DNA from: Rhodoferax sp.
GTDB taxonomy: Bacteria > Pseudomonadota > Gammaproteobacteria > Burkholderiales > Burkholderiaceae_C
Assembly: GCA_018061265.1 (NCBI GenBank)
Contig: JAGOUM010000016.1
Coordinates: 1 to 47,029, forward strand
Direction: 5' to 3'
DNA: 47,029 nucleotides
The notes beneath the pieces are model-generated. The model did not search any database. It saw only the letters and a program-made list of their open reading frames with translations, and was not told the origin of the DNA. The position numbers and the translations under genes are program-made. Positions 25,045-34,108 of the stretch are shown in pieces; position 1 is the first letter of the stretch, and each line of letters opens with the position of its first letter.

Positions 25045-26967
25045 TCAGGCCGCGTGCGGCGCTGCTTCTGTCTTGACAGCCGGTGTCCCACCTCCGCTAC
25101 CACCCTCCGAGCCAGCGGCGGGTACACGCGGGCTCCAGTCTTTGGGCGGACGAGGCTCTTTGCCTGCCATGATGTCGTCAAGCTGATCACTGTCAATGGT
25201 TTCCCACTCCAGCAAGGCTTTGGCCATGGTGTGCATCTTGTCGCTGTGTTCCTCGATCAAACGACGTGCCAGCGCATACTGCTCGTCAATGATGCGGCGC
25301 ACCTCGGCATCCACCTTCTGCATGGTTTCTTCGCTCATGTTGGTGGTTTTTGTCACCGAACGTCCAAGAAAAACCTCACCTTCGTTTTCGGCATAAACCA
25401 TTGGGCCCAGGGCTGCTGTCATGCCGTAGCGCATCACCATATCGCGTGCAATCTGGGTGGCCCGTTCGAAGTCGTTGCTGGCTCCGGTGGTCATCTGGTT
25501 CATGAACACCTCTTCGGCAATACGGCCACCAAACAGCATGCTGATCTGGTTGAGCATGTAGTCCTTGTCATAAGAGTACCTGTCTTGCGCTGGCAGGCTC
25601 ATCGTCACGCCCAATGCGCGCCCGCGGGGAATGATGGTCACCTTGTGTACCGGATCACACTTGGGCAGCAATTTACCGATCAGGGCGTGGCCCGACTCGT
25701 GGTACGCGGTATTGCGGCGCTCTTCCTCGGGCATCACCATGCTCTTGCGCTCCGGACCCATCAGGATCTTGTCTTTGGCTTTCTCGAAATCCTGCATCTC
25801 TACCGTCCGGGCATTGCGCCGGGCTGCCATCAACGCGGCTTCATTACACAGATTGGCCAGGTCCGCACCGCTCATGCCGGGTGTACCGCGTGCGATCACC
25901 GACGCGTTGACATCCTGATTCAGCGGAATTTTGCGCATGTGCACATTGAGGATCTGTTCGCGGCCACGGATATCCGGCAAAGTGACATAAACCTGGCGGT
26001 CAAAGCGACCCGGACGCAACAATGCCGCGTCCAGAATGTCGGGGCGGTTGGTGGCAGCCACCACAATCACACCCAAATTGGTCTCAAAACCGTCCATCTC
26101 GACCAGCATCTGGTTCAAGGTTTGTTCGCGCTCATCATTGCCACCACCCAAACCAGCACCACGCTGACGGCCTACGGCGTCAATTTCGTCAATAAAAATG
26201 ATGCAGGGCGCGTTCTTTTTGGCGTTCTCAAACATGTCGCGTACACGGCTGGCACCAACACCAACAAACATTTCAACAAAGTCCGATCCGGAAATGGAGA
26301 AAAAGGGTACCTTGGCTTCCCCGGCGATACTTTTGGCCAGCAGCGTTTTACCGGTGCCAGGTGGCCCGACCAATAACAGGCCGCGTGGAATACGCCCACC
26401 AAGCTTTTGAAATTTGGCTGGGTCCTTAAGAAAATCGACGACTTCCTTGACTTCTTCTTTGGCCTCATCACAGCCTGCGACGTCGGCAAAGGTCACCGTG
26501 TTGGTGTTTTCGTCCAGCAGCCGAGCCTTGCTCTTGCCAAAGCTGAAGGCACCACCCTTGCCGCCGCCCTGCATCTGGCGCATGAAGTAAATCCACACCC
26601 CAATGAGTAGCAGCATGGGACCCCAGCTGACCAGCAGCGTCATGAGCAAGGAGCCTTCTTCACGCGGGCGCACATCGAACTTCACATCGTTGGCGATCAA
26701 ATCACCGACCAGGCCCCGATCGAGATAGGTGGCGGTGGTGCGCACTTTGCGGTCATCGGTGGTGACAGCAATGATCTCGGTCCCGCTTTGCCCCTCCTGG
26801 ATCACCGCGCTCTTGATACGGTTGTTGCGTACTTCATCAAGAAAATCGGAGTAACCCACATAGCCCGCACCGACGCCAGGACGGGTGTCGAACTGCTTAA
26901 AAACAGTGAACAACACCATCGCAATGACCAGCCAGACCGCTATTTTTGAAAACCAGGGATTGTTCAA
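25045..26967 (-). CDS. ftsH: ATP-dependent zinc metalloprotease FtsH
   Basis: 640 aa. Membrane-anchored AAA+ protease degrading misfolded membrane proteins and regulators such as LpxC and RpoH in other bacteria. Two membrane helices flank a periplasmic domain (about 6-24 and 107-128). The AAA domain shows Walker A GPPGTGKT (201-208), Walker B '[11 protein letters not shown]' near 257, and the SRH with 'LRPGRFDR'. The protease zinc site is HESGH (423-427), with a third ligand expected in the '[13 protein letters not shown]' helix region. The C-terminus is glycine/proline-rich. It lies 124 bases downstream of rlmE, the conserved rlmE-ftsH pair. Confidence 0.97.
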   Translation of the reverse strand: MNNPWFSKIAVWLVIAMVLFTVFKQFDTRPGVGAGYVGYSDFLDEVRNNRIKSAVIQEGQSGTEIIAVTTDDRKVRTTATYLDRGLVGDLIANDVKFDVRPREEGSLLMTLLVSWGPMLLLIGVWIYFMRQMQGGGKGGAFSFGKSKARLLDENTNTVTFADVAGCDEAKEEVKEVVDFLKDPAKFQKLGGRIPRGLLLVGPPGTGKTLLAKSIAGEAKVPFFSISGSDFVEMFVGVGASRVRDMFENAKKNAPCIIFIDEIDAVGRQRGAGLGGGNDEREQTLNQMLVEMDGFETNLGVIVVAATNRPDILDAALLRPGRFDRQVYVTLPDIRGREQILNVHMRKIPLNQDVNASVIARGTPGMSGADLANLCNEAALMAARRNARTVEMQDFEKAKDKILMGPERKSMVMPEEERRNTAYHESGHALIGKLLPKCDPVHKVTIIPRGRALGVTMSLPAQDRYSYDKDYMLNQISMLFGGRIAEEVFMNQMTTGASNDFERATQIARDMVMRYGMTAALGPMVYAENEGEVFLGRSVTKTTNMSEETMQKVDAEVRRIIDEQYALARRLIEEHSDKMHTMAKALLEWETIDSDQLDDIMAGKEPRPPKDWSPRVPAAGSEGGSGGGTPAVKTEAAPHAA

Positions 26968-27091
26968 GCGAAACTCCGATAAGGACTCTAAACAGACTCA
27001 CACCAAATCTGTGGCCGGATTTTAGGCGCTTCACTCCACCGGAGATGGCAGCATTGGCGTATCAGCCACAGCCTTTTCATGGAATTACCCG

Positions 27092-27760
27092 CTATTTGAC
27101 CCCTTTGCCGACCAAAAACGTCTCGGCAGACTTGTCCCGCGAAGCTTTGGGTTTGATACGCTTGACGGTGGCGAACACCTCATTAAAGCGTTTGAACAGG
27201 GGTTCGTAACTGGCACCATGAAACACCTTGGCCACCAGCGCCCCCTGCGGTTTCAGATGGGTTTGTGCGAACTCCAGAGCCAGTTCCACCAGCAGTTCGA
27301 TTCTTGCAGCGTCACTGGATGCAATGCCAGAGAGGTTGGGCGCCATGTCCGACAACACCACATCAGCCTGCTGCCCTTGCATGTGATGCGTCAGTTGCGC
27401 CAGTACCGCCTCATCGTGGATGTCGCCCTGAACGAACAGCACATCCTCGATCGGCTCCATCGGCAGCATATCCAGCGCGATGATCCGACCGTTCAACGCT
27501 CCCATTGCGGCACCACCACCAGTGGCAGATTTGGGCGCTAGTTTGCGCCTTGCGTACTGGCTCCAGGCACCGGGGGCTGAGCCCAGGTCAACCACCAGTT
27601 GCCCGGCTTGAATGAGGTGCAGGGTTTCGTCTATTTCCTTGAGCTTGTACGCGGCGCGGGCGCGGTAACCATCCTTTTGCGCCAGCTTGACGTAGGTGTC
27701 ATTGACATGGTCATTGAGCCACGCGCGGTTGACCTTGCTGCTTTTGACTGTGGATTTCAT
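27092..27760 (-). CDS. rlmE: 23S rRNA (uridine-2'-O)-methyltransferase RlmE (FtsJ/RrmJ)
   Basis: 222 aa from the ATG at 27760 (a TTG at 27769 is possible). It methylates U2552 of 23S rRNA late in ribosome assembly. The N-terminal 'VNRAWLNDHVNDTYVKLAQKDGYRARAAYKLKEID' is diagnostic, followed by the SAM motif 'VVDLGSAPGAWSQYA' and 'DVVLSDMAPNLSG' with the catalytic aspartate; the lysine in 'GALVAKVFHG' completes the K-D-K-E set with the N-terminal lysine. An insertion of about ten residues after 'RRKLAP' (SATGGGAAMG) lengthens it relative to E. coli (209 aa). It is divergent from yhbY, with 38 bases between the starts. Confidence 0.95.
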   Translation of the reverse strand: MKSTVKSSKVNRAWLNDHVNDTYVKLAQKDGYRARAAYKLKEIDETLHLIQAGQLVVDLGSAPGAWSQYARRKLAPKSATGGGAAMGALNGRIIALDMLPMEPIEDVLFVQGDIHDEAVLAQLTHHMQGQQADVVLSDMAPNLSGIASSDAARIELLVELALEFAQTHLKPQGALVAKVFHGASYEPLFKRFNEVFATVKRIKPKASRDKSAETFLVGKGVK

Positions 27761-27798
27761 TCGGTTCAAATGGTTTGGGTGTCACCGATAATAAGGCC

Positions 27799-28272
27799 AT
27801 GCCTCAAATACAACTTACCCCCGCGCAACGCAAATTGCATCGCGCCGATGCGCACCACCTGGATCCGGTCGTCATGATCGGTGGTGACGGCCTGACCGAT
27901 GCCATCAAGAAGGAAACGGATGCCGCCCTCAACGCGCATGGTCTCATCAAGATACGCGTGTTCTCCGATGATCGAACGGCCCGTGAGGCGATGCTCGCGG
28001 ATCTGGCCAACACGCTCGATGCAGCGCCAATCCAGCACATTGGCAAACTGCTGGTGTTGTGGCGCCCCTTGCCAGAGCGTGAAAAAACCGTGGATGAAGA
28101 CCGCATGCCTGGCCCACGTGACGTCAAGGTGCTCAAGTTCAGCAAACGTGGTGGCCAGCGTCCTGAGGTCAAAACCCTGCGTGTGCTGGGCAATCAGCGC
28201 CTGACAACGGGTGGCCAGATCAAGCGTGCCAAGAAGAAACCGGTCAGCATCAAAAAACGCAATCAGGATTGA
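27799..28272 (+). CDS. yhbY: YhbY-family ribosome-assembly RNA-binding protein
   Basis: 157 aa. The CRS1-YhbY domain (residues 1-95) starts 'LTPAQRKLHRADAHHLDPVVMIGGDGLTDAIKKETDAAL', with the GxxG-like loop in MIGGDGL, and is followed by a basic tail, 'GGQIKRAKKKPVSIKKRNQ'. The domain binds pre-50S ribosomal RNA. The start is the ATG at 27799, preceded by ATAAGG; the frame is open from 27775. The tail makes it longer than E. coli YhbY (97 aa), common in betaproteobacteria. The divergent rlmE also acts on 23S rRNA, so a shared promoter region is likely. Its 3' end overlaps the convergent DUF4149 gene by ten bases. Confidence 0.92.
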   Translation: MPQIQLTPAQRKLHRADAHHLDPVVMIGGDGLTDAIKKETDAALNAHGLIKIRVFSDDRTAREAMLADLANTLDAAPIQHIGKLLVLWRPLPEREKTVDEDRMPGPRDVKVLKFSKRGGQRPEVKTLRVLGNQRLTTGGQIKRAKKKPVSIKKRNQD

Positions 28273-28700
28273 ACCGCCGTGCCAACGCGCCGCTGCAAAC
28301 GAGCAAACACCACGCCGGCGCAAAGCCACTGCAACAGGTACAAACCGGTGCCCACACTGTGCCAGACACGCAGGTTGTCGCGGGCAACGATGCGCGGTGC
28401 CACAGCAAACTCCAATAGCAGAGCCAGCAGCATCCCCAAAGTAATAAAAATAATAGCGCTATTCATCCGACCATATTGGGCTGGAGGCTGATTTTCCCTG
28501 TCATTGAGAAGTAGCAACAAGCCACACACCACCGCCACCCAGGTCTGTGCCGTGAACAGCTTCGCTGCCATATTGCCTGCCAGTGCTGGCGCTGGCAGGT
28601 GGGCAAACAACATCGGCACGACATAAAAACCCACAGTTGACATGCTGCCCCACCACAGCGCAGCGATCCAGACCGAGCCGCGTGCGAGCAAGGCTTTCAC
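28263..28700 (-). CDS. DUF4149-type membrane protein
   Basis: 145 aa with four hydrophobic helices near 8-32, 50-66, 81-102 and 115-135. The N-terminal 'GSVWIAALWWGSMSTVGFYVVPMLFAHL' matches the usual DUF4149 start. No function is established. It follows greA by 14 bases and is probably co-transcribed. Residues 71-87 (QPPAQYGRMNSAIIFIT), the loop and start of the third helix, are encoded by a copy of the dispersed repeat described at 28443-28492, so the reading frame has absorbed that sequence. Confidence 0.8.
   Translation of the reverse strand: MKALLARGSVWIAALWWGSMSTVGFYVVPMLFAHLPAPALAGNMAAKLFTAQTWVAVVCGLLLLLNDRENQPPAQYGRMNSAIIFITLGMLLALLLEFAVAPRIVARDNLRVWHSVGTGLYLLQWLCAGVVFARLQRRVGTAVQS
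28443..28492 (-). repeat. Dispersed ~50-bp repeat copy inside the DUF4149 gene
   Basis: On the - strand it reads AGCCTCCAGCCCAATATGG, then a short spacer, then AATAGCGCTATTATTTTTAT. The block order and spacing are those of the copies at 12464, 30009 and 33376. It lies within the coding frame, which stays open across it. Confidence 0.55.
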
Positions 28701-28714
28701 CGGATTTGGCCCGC

Positions 28715-29191
28715 TTAAATATAGTTGACGCTAACCACCTCGTAGCGGCGCAAACCGCCTGGTGCCTGGAACTCGGCGACGTCGCCCTCTTCCTTGCTGA
28801 TCAGTGCCCGGGCAATCGGGCTGTTGATGTTGAGCCGACCCAGCTTGATGTCGGCCTCGTCTTCGCCAACAATCTGGTAAGTGACCTTGTCACCGCTGTT
28901 TTCGTCTTCAAGTTCCACTGTGGCGCCAAACACCACCCGTCCGCCAGCGTCGAGCGCGGCTGGGTCAATCACTTGCGCGGCAGAGAGCTTACCTTCGAGC
29001 TCCTGGATTCGCCCCTCAACAAACGCCTGTTTGTCTTTGGCAGCATCGTACTCGGCGTTTTCGCTCAAGTCCCCTTGTGCGCGCGCTTCAGAGATGGCGT
29101 TGATGACAGCCGGACGCTCAATGGTCTTGAGCCGATGCAACTCGGCCTTGAGCGCCTCAGCGCCGCGCTTGGTGATGGGAAGAGTCGCCAC
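28715..29191 (-). CDS. greA: Transcription elongation factor GreA
   Basis: 158 aa, exact family length. It rescues backtracked RNA polymerase by stimulating transcript cleavage. The N-terminal coiled coil begins 'LPITKRGAEALKAELHRLKTIERPAVINAISEARAQGDLSENAEYDAAK' in pattern; the tip acidic residues D/E lie in 'GDLSENAEYDA' (near 42-52). The C-terminal domain has 'VTYQIVGEDEADIKLGRLNINSPIARALISKEEGD'. A hairpin lies about 40-65 bases upstream of its start. It is the conserved neighbour of carB in betaproteobacteria, here separated from it by a hydrolase gene. Confidence 0.97.
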   Translation of the reverse strand: MATLPITKRGAEALKAELHRLKTIERPAVINAISEARAQGDLSENAEYDAAKDKQAFVEGRIQELEGKLSAAQVIDPAALDAGGRVVFGATVELEDENSGDKVTYQIVGEDEADIKLGRLNINSPIARALISKEEGDVAEFQAPGGLRRYEVVSVNYI

Positions 29192-29228
29192 TGTCAGCTC
29201 CGTGAATGATCAAATGCTACAAAATGAA

Positions 29229-29254
29229 ACCGCCGAACCTTGCGGCACGGCGGT
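29229..29254 (-). terminator. GC-rich hairpin with T-rich tail between hydrolase gene and greA
   Basis: On the - strand ACCGCCG and CGGCGGT pair perfectly (7 bp) around a 12-base loop, followed by TTCATTTTGT. It starts 28 bases after the hydrolase stop and ends about 38 bases before the greA ATG. It is either a weak terminator of the carB-hydrolase transcript or a leader attenuator for greA, a gene with a terminator-bearing leader in E. coli. Confidence 0.5.
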
Positions 29255-29281
29255 GAGCGCGAATTATGCCGCGAAAAAACT

Positions 29282-30001
29282 CTACCAGGCCGCTGACTGG
29301 TGCAGCAATTCAGACAAGGCAGAGCTGACCTCTGCGCCCTGCTCCATCGTGCTCATGTGACCACAGTGCTCGAGGATAAGCAACCGGGCACCTTTGATGG
29401 CCGCAGCAATGCGTGCATGCTGTTCAGGCGGGCTCCACAGGTCCTGTCGGCCAGTCAGGACCAGCGTCGGGCAAACAATCTGCGCCAACACGTCAGATGC
29501 ATCCGGACGGTGGATCAAGGCATGGGTTTGTGCGGCGAACTGATCCGGACTGCTGCGCTCCAGCATATCCAGCACCGATTCAAACAATGGCGTGGCCAAT
29601 CGGTCAGGATGCACCATGCCTCTGGCCCAATGGGCACCCATGGCGCGCATGCCACGCCGCTGCGCCAATGCCACCAATGCCAGGCGGCCCTCACTTTCCT
29701 TGGCACCGGCCTCTCCGGCAGGCAGGGGGTGCGCCCCCATGTTGAGCAAGGCCAAATGCGAGATACGCTGTGGCACCATGCGAACCAGCTCCAGAGCCAC
29801 GCGGCCACCCATGGAATGCCCGGCAACAGCCAGCGGGCCACTGGGGGCCTGCGCCAGCACGGCGCGTGCCATGTCAGGCAAGTTATTGCAATGGCCATAG
29901 TCCACCACCACCACATCCGCCTGAGCTGCCAGGGTGTGCACCTGTTGCGCCCAGACTTCAGCGTCACACATCAAGCCAGGTAACAACATCAAGGTTTGCA
30001 T
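29282..30001 (-). CDS. Alpha/beta-fold hydrolase
   Basis: 239 aa, compact alpha/beta hydrolase. The nucleophile elbow is 'VAGHSMGGRVALEL' (G-H-S-M-G, serine near 62). The acid is likely in 'LTGRQDLWSPPEQH' near 190, and the histidine in 'LEHCGHMSTMEQ' near 213. The first strand shows 'LLPGLMCDAEVW', which often provides the oxyanion hole. Substrate unknown. It sits between carB and greA, a spot normally without a gene in relatives with adjacent carB-greA, so it could be a lineage-specific insertion. The gap to carB contains a copy of the dispersed repeat. Confidence 0.88.
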   Translation of the reverse strand: MQTLMLLPGLMCDAEVWAQQVHTLAAQADVVVVDYGHCNNLPDMARAVLAQAPSGPLAVAGHSMGGRVALELVRMVPQRISHLALLNMGAHPLPAGEAGAKESEGRLALVALAQRRGMRAMGAHWARGMVHPDRLATPLFESVLDMLERSSPDQFAAQTHALIHRPDASDVLAQIVCPTLVLTGRQDLWSPPEQHARIAAAIKGARLLILEHCGHMSTMEQGAEVSSALSELLHQSAAW

Positions 30002-30008
30002 ACGATTC

Positions 30009-30056
30009 AGGCTCCAGCCCTTTATCTAAATATGTTTAACGCTATAAACTTTGATA
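30009..30056 (+). repeat. Dispersed ~50-bp repeat copy between carB and hydrolase gene
   Basis: It reads AGGCTCCAGCCCTTTATC, then AACGCTATAAACTTTGATAG: the same block order as the other copies (a CTCCAGCCC block, about 15-18 bases, a GCGC/ACGCT block and an AT-rich tail). It fills almost all of the 61-bp gap. Confidence 0.5.
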
Positions 30057-30062
30057 GTTTGT

Positions 30063-33000
30063 TCAGCTTGCAGCCAACTGGGCATGCATTTCCTGGACCG
30101 AAATCACGTCCAGATCATCCATGTAGCGCATGCCCTCCACGGCGGCTTCAGCTCCGGCAATGGTGGTGAAGGTGGTGACTCGCGAAAGCAGCGCGGTGGT
30201 GCGGATCTGGCGTGAGTCAGCAATGGCGTTGCGCCGCTCTTCCACGGTATTGATGACCAGGATGATCTCGTCGTTTTTCATCATGTCCACAATGTGCGGT
30301 CGGCCTTCAGCCACCTTGTACACCGAACCACACGGCACACCGGCAGCGTTGATCGTGGCAGCTGTGCCTTTGGTGGCGATCACCACAAAACCCATGGCCA
30401 CCAAGGATCTAGCCACCTCAATGGCACGCGGTTTGTCACTGCCTTTGACCGAGATAAACACCTTGCCGCTGGACGTGCCGTCCGGCAGGTGCGCGCGAGG
30501 CAGCTTGGTCTGTGCACCCATTTGTGACTTGACAAACGCCTCGCCAAAGGTCTTGCCCACACCCATCACCTCACCGGTCGATTTCATCTCAGGTCCCAGA
30601 ATCGTGTCGACACCCGGGAACTTGACAAACGGGAACACCGCCTCTTTGACACTGAAATAGGGTGGCGTCACCTCAGCCGCAATACCTTGCGCGGCCAGCG
30701 TTTGCCCGACCATACAACGCGCAGCGACCTTGGCCAGTTGAATGCCGGTGGCTTTGGACACAAATGGCACCGTCCGGCTGGCGCGCGGGTTGACCTCCAG
30801 CACAAAAATCACATCCTTGCCATCAATGTTCTGAATGGCAAACTGCACGTTCATCAAGCCCACCACATTGAGCGCCGTGGCCATGGCGCGCGTCTGGCGC
30901 TTGATCTCCGTCACTGTCTCAGTAGTCAGGCTGTAAGGCGGCAGCGAACACGCGGAGTCACCACTGTGTACACCGGCCTGCTCGATGTGCTCCATCACGC
31001 CGCCAATAAAGGTTTGGCCGTCGGCGTCGCGCACGCAGTCCACGTCACATTCAATGGCGTCATTCAAGAAGCGATCCAGCAGCACGGGGGAGTCGTTGGA
31101 CACCTTGACCGCCTCGCGCATGTAGCGCTCCAGATCACGCTGCTCGTGCACAATTTCCATGGCTCGGCCACCCAGCACGTAGCTCGGGCGCACCACCAGC
31201 GGATAGCCCAGCGCTGCGGCCTTTTCCAGAGCTTCTGTCTCGGTACGTGCTGTCGCGTTGGGTGGCTGCAGCAGTAGCAGCTCGTGCAACAGTTTCTGAA
31301 AACGTTCACGGTCTTCGGCCGCGTCGATCATGTCGGGACTGGTGCCGATGATAGGCACCCCGTTGGCTTCCAGGCCAAGTGCCAGTTTCAAAGGCGTCTG
31401 GCCGCCGTATTGCACGATGACGCCGGTGGGTTTTTCTTTCTCGACAATTTCCAGCACGTCTTCAAGGGTCAGCGGCTCAAAGTACAGGCGGTCACTGGTG
31501 TCGTAGTCGGTCGAAACCGTTTCGGGGTTGCAGTTGACCATGATGGTCTCATAACCGTCTTCGCGCATGGCAAGTGCCGCGTGCACACAGCAGTAGTCGA
31601 ACTCGATGCCCTGCCCAATACGGTTGGGGCCACCACCCAGCACCATGATTTTCTTGCGGTCGGTTGGCTGCGCCTCGCATTCGCTGCCCTGTGCCTCGTA
31701 AGTCGAGTACATGTACGCCGTGTTGGTGGCAAATTCTGCGGCGCAGGTGTCGACCCGCTTGTACACCGGGCGCACACCCAGCGCGTGGCGGCGGGCGCGC
31801 ACGGCGGTGTCCGTTGCCTTGAACTGCTTGGCCAGGCGGCGGTCAGAAAAGCCTTTTTGCTTCAAGGCACGCAGCGTGGCTGCGTCGATGCTGTCCAGCG
31901 CGGTGCCGATGGGGGGCTGTGGCAAACGCTCAATTTCGAGTTCGATTTTGACGATCTGTTCGATCTGCACCAGGAACCACTTGTCGATCTTGGTGATGTC
32001 ATGCACCTCATCGAGGCTCCAGCCAGCGGCAAAGGCATCACCCACGTACCAGATCCGGTCGGGCCCGGGCTCGCCGAGCTCTTTCTCAAGCAGTTCGCGG
32101 TCCTGCGTCTTCTCGTTCATGCCGTCCACGCCGACTTCCAGGCCGCGCAGCGCTTTCTGGAACGACTCCTGAAAGGTGCGGCCCATCGCCATCACCTCAC
32201 CCACACTCTTCATCTGGGTGGTCAGGCGGCTGTCGGCAGCCGGAAATTTCTCAAATGCGAAACGCGGAATCTTGGTGACCACATAGTCGATGCTGGGTTC
32301 AAACGATGCAGGCGTGGCGCCCCCGGTGATCTCGTTCTTGAGTTCATCCAGGGTATAGCCCACCGCCAGCTTGGCCGCCACCTTGGCAATCGGGAAACCC
32401 GTGGCTTTGGACGCCAGCGCGCTGGAGCGGCTGACGCGCGGGTTCATCTCGATCACCACCATGCGCCCGTCTGCCGGGTTGATGGAAAACTGCACGTTCG
32501 AGCCGCCGGTGTCCACGCCGATTTCGCGCAGCACCGCCAGGCTGGCGTTACGCAAGATCTGGTATTCCTTGTCGGTCAGTGTCTGCGCCGGGGCGACCGT
32601 GATCGAGTCCCCGGTGTGCACCCCCATCGGGTCGAGGTTTTCAATGGAACAGACGATGATGCAGTTGTCCGCCTTGTCGCGCACCACCTCCATCTCATAC
32701 TCTTTCCAGCCGAGCAACGATTCTTCAATCAGCAGTTCGTTGGTGGGGGATGCTTCCAGCCCGCGTTTGCAGATGATCTCAAACTCTTCGGGGTTGTAGG
32801 CAATGCCGCCACCGGTGCCGCCGAGGGTGAAGCTCGGGCGGATCACCGTCGGAAACCCGACCTTTTTCTGCACAGTCCAGGCTTCATCCATGCTGTGGGC
32901 GATGCCCGACCTGGCTGAGCCCAGACCAATCTTGGTCATCGCGTCTTTAAATTTGAGACGGTCTTCGGCCTTGTCGATGGCCTCGGGCGTGGCACCAATC

Positions 33001-33365
33001 AGCTCCACCGGTTTGCCGGTCGCCGCGCCAGTGTATTTGTCCAGCACACCGTTGTGCCACAAATCCAGCGCACAGTTCAGCGCGGTCTGTCCGCCCATGG
33101 TCGGCAAAATGGCATCGGGGCGTTCTTTGGCAATGATTTTCTCGACCGTTTTCCAGGTGATGGGCTCGATGTAAGTCACGTCGGCCGTGGCCGGGTCGGT
33201 CATGATGGTGGCCGGGTTGCTGTTGATCAAGATGACCTTGTAGCCCTCTTCGCGCAGTGCCTTGCAGGCTTGCACGCCGGAGTAGTCAAACTCGCAGGCC
33301 TGGCCAATGATGATGGGGCCAGCGCCAATGATCAGGATGCTTTGGATGTCGGTACGTTTTGCCAT
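30063..33365 (-). CDS. carB: Carbamoyl-phosphate synthase large subunit
   Basis: 1100 aa (E. coli: 1073). It makes carbamoyl phosphate from bicarbonate, ammonia delivered by CarA and two ATP, for arginine and pyrimidine synthesis. Two homologous ATP-grasp halves are visible, each with a 'GxGPIxIGQxxEFDYxxVxA' start (near 12-32 and 585-605), the glycine-rich ATP loops ('[12 protein letters not shown]', '[11 protein letters not shown]'), and the '[20 protein letters not shown]' / '[20 protein letters not shown]' pair. The C-terminal 140 residues form the MGS-like allosteric domain ('[22 protein letters not shown]'). It is the third gene after carA and a LysE-type gene. Confidence 0.97.
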   Translation of the reverse strand: MAKRTDIQSILIIGAGPIIIGQACEFDYSGVQACKALREEGYKVILINSNPATIMTDPATADVTYIEPITWKTVEKIIAKERPDAILPTMGGQTALNCALDLWHNGVLDKYTGAATGKPVELIGATPEAIDKAEDRLKFKDAMTKIGLGSARSGIAHSMDEAWTVQKKVGFPTVIRPSFTLGGTGGGIAYNPEEFEIICKRGLEASPTNELLIEESLLGWKEYEMEVVRDKADNCIIVCSIENLDPMGVHTGDSITVAPAQTLTDKEYQILRNASLAVLREIGVDTGGSNVQFSINPADGRMVVIEMNPRVSRSSALASKATGFPIAKVAAKLAVGYTLDELKNEITGGATPASFEPSIDYVVTKIPRFAFEKFPAADSRLTTQMKSVGEVMAMGRTFQESFQKALRGLEVGVDGMNEKTQDRELLEKELGEPGPDRIWYVGDAFAAGWSLDEVHDITKIDKWFLVQIEQIVKIELEIERLPQPPIGTALDSIDAATLRALKQKGFSDRRLAKQFKATDTAVRARRHALGVRPVYKRVDTCAAEFATNTAYMYSTYEAQGSECEAQPTDRKKIMVLGGGPNRIGQGIEFDYCCVHAALAMREDGYETIMVNCNPETVSTDYDTSDRLYFEPLTLEDVLEIVEKEKPTGVIVQYGGQTPLKLALGLEANGVPIIGTSPDMIDAAEDRERFQKLLHELLLLQPPNATARTETEALEKAAALGYPLVVRPSYVLGGRAMEIVHEQRDLERYMREAVKVSNDSPVLLDRFLNDAIECDVDCVRDADGQTFIGGVMEHIEQAGVHSGDSACSLPPYSLTTETVTEIKRQTRAMATALNVVGLMNVQFAIQNIDGKDVIFVLEVNPRASRTVPFVSKATGIQLAKVAARCMVGQTLAAQGIAAEVTPPYFSVKEAVFPFVKFPGVDTILGPEMKSTGEVMGVGKTFGEAFVKSQMGAQTKLPRAHLPDGTSSGKVFISVKGSDKPRAIEVARSLVAMGFVVIATKGTAATINAAGVPCGSVYKVAEGRPHIVDMMKNDEIILVINTVEERRNAIADSRQIRTTALLSRVTTFTTIAGAEAAVEGMRYMDDLDVISVQEMHAQLAAS

Positions 33366-33375
33366 AATTTTGTAT

Positions 33376-33430
33376 TAAAACTGCCTCTAGCCCAATCTCT
33401 ATAAGCGCAAGCAGCTCCTTTATTTATAAC
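33376..33430 (+). repeat. Dispersed ~50-bp repeat copy upstream of carB
   Basis: TAAAACTGCCTCTAGCCC, then AAGCGCAAGCAGCTCC and TTTATTTATAAC. This is the clearest copy (GCCTCTAGC ... GCGC ... AGCT, AT-rich tail). It occupies the 68-bp gap between the LysE-type gene stop and the carB start, so carB expression by read-through passes over it. Confidence 0.55.
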
Positions 33431-33433
33431 TAA

Positions 33434-34108
33434 TCAATTGAGGCTGGCCGTGGCCAATTTGCTGCCAAACCACACAAACAGGCCACCCACCAGGCTTGAC
33501 AAACCACCCGACAGGCGTTTACGCTGGCTGAAGGTTTGCGCCAATCGGGCGCCTGCAAAAATCAGCACCGTGAGGTAGGCCGCGCTGAAGCCCATCAAAA
33601 TGGCGCTCAAAATCAGAAACGGCACCTCGGGCTGGGCGTAGGCCGGATCAATGAACTGCACAAAAAACGACAGCAGAAACAAAATCGCCTTGGGGTTAAG
33701 CAGGCTGATGACCAGCGCGCGACGGAAAGGCCGCTGCAAATGGGCTGCGGTGGGCACCGGGGAAGCGCCCTCAGCGCTGACCACTGGTGCATCAGCCGGG
33801 CGGCGCAGGCCCTTGAGCGCGCCCCACAGCAAATTCAGCCCGATCCAGAACAGATAGGCCGCACCGACATACTTCACCACCATGAACAAGGCCGGATGCG
33901 TGCGCAACAGACTGGCCGCGCCCAGGGCAGTGCACAGCAGCAACACCGTGTCGCCGACAAAAACGCCATAAGCCCCCTGAAACCCGGCGCGCACACCTCG
34001 GGCCGTGGCCACGCTCAACACATACAGCGAGTTTGGCCCGGGCAACAGAATGATGCCAAAGGCCCCGACCACGTAGGTCCCCAGGTCAGTGACGCCATAA
34101 AAACTCAC
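33434..34108 (-). CDS. leuE: LysE/RhtB-family amino-acid exporter (LeuE-like)
   Basis: 224 aa, six hydrophobic helices. The family start '[45 protein letters not shown]' (10-55) has the conserved PGPN followed by the G-R/A-x-G loop; '[20 protein letters not shown]' near 133-152 is the second signature. Such proteins export leucine, homoserine or other amino acids; the exact substrate is not readable. It overlaps the carA stop by four bases (ATGA) and precedes carB by 68, so it is part of the car operon. The symbol follows the usual naming at this locus. Confidence 0.85.
   Translation of the reverse strand: MSFYGVTDLGTYVVGAFGIILLPGPNSLYVLSVATARGVRAGFQGAYGVFVGDTVLLLCTALGAASLLRTHPALFMVVKYVGAAYLFWIGLNLLWGALKGLRRPADAPVVSAEGASPVPTAAHLQRPFRRALVISLLNPKAILFLLSFFVQFIDPAYAQPEVPFLILSAILMGFSAAYLTVLIFAGARLAQTFSQRKRLSGGLSSLVGGLFVWFGSKLATASLN

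Noticed and set aside
25030-26376. 448-codon open frame on the + strand opposite ftsH
   Set aside because: Antisense to the AAA and protease domains of FtsH; composition is typical of a shadow frame.
31284-32918. 544-codon open frame on the + strand opposite carB
   Set aside because: It is the antisense shadow of carB, caused by high GC at third codon positions; the translation shows no domain and the - strand frame is clearly CarB.
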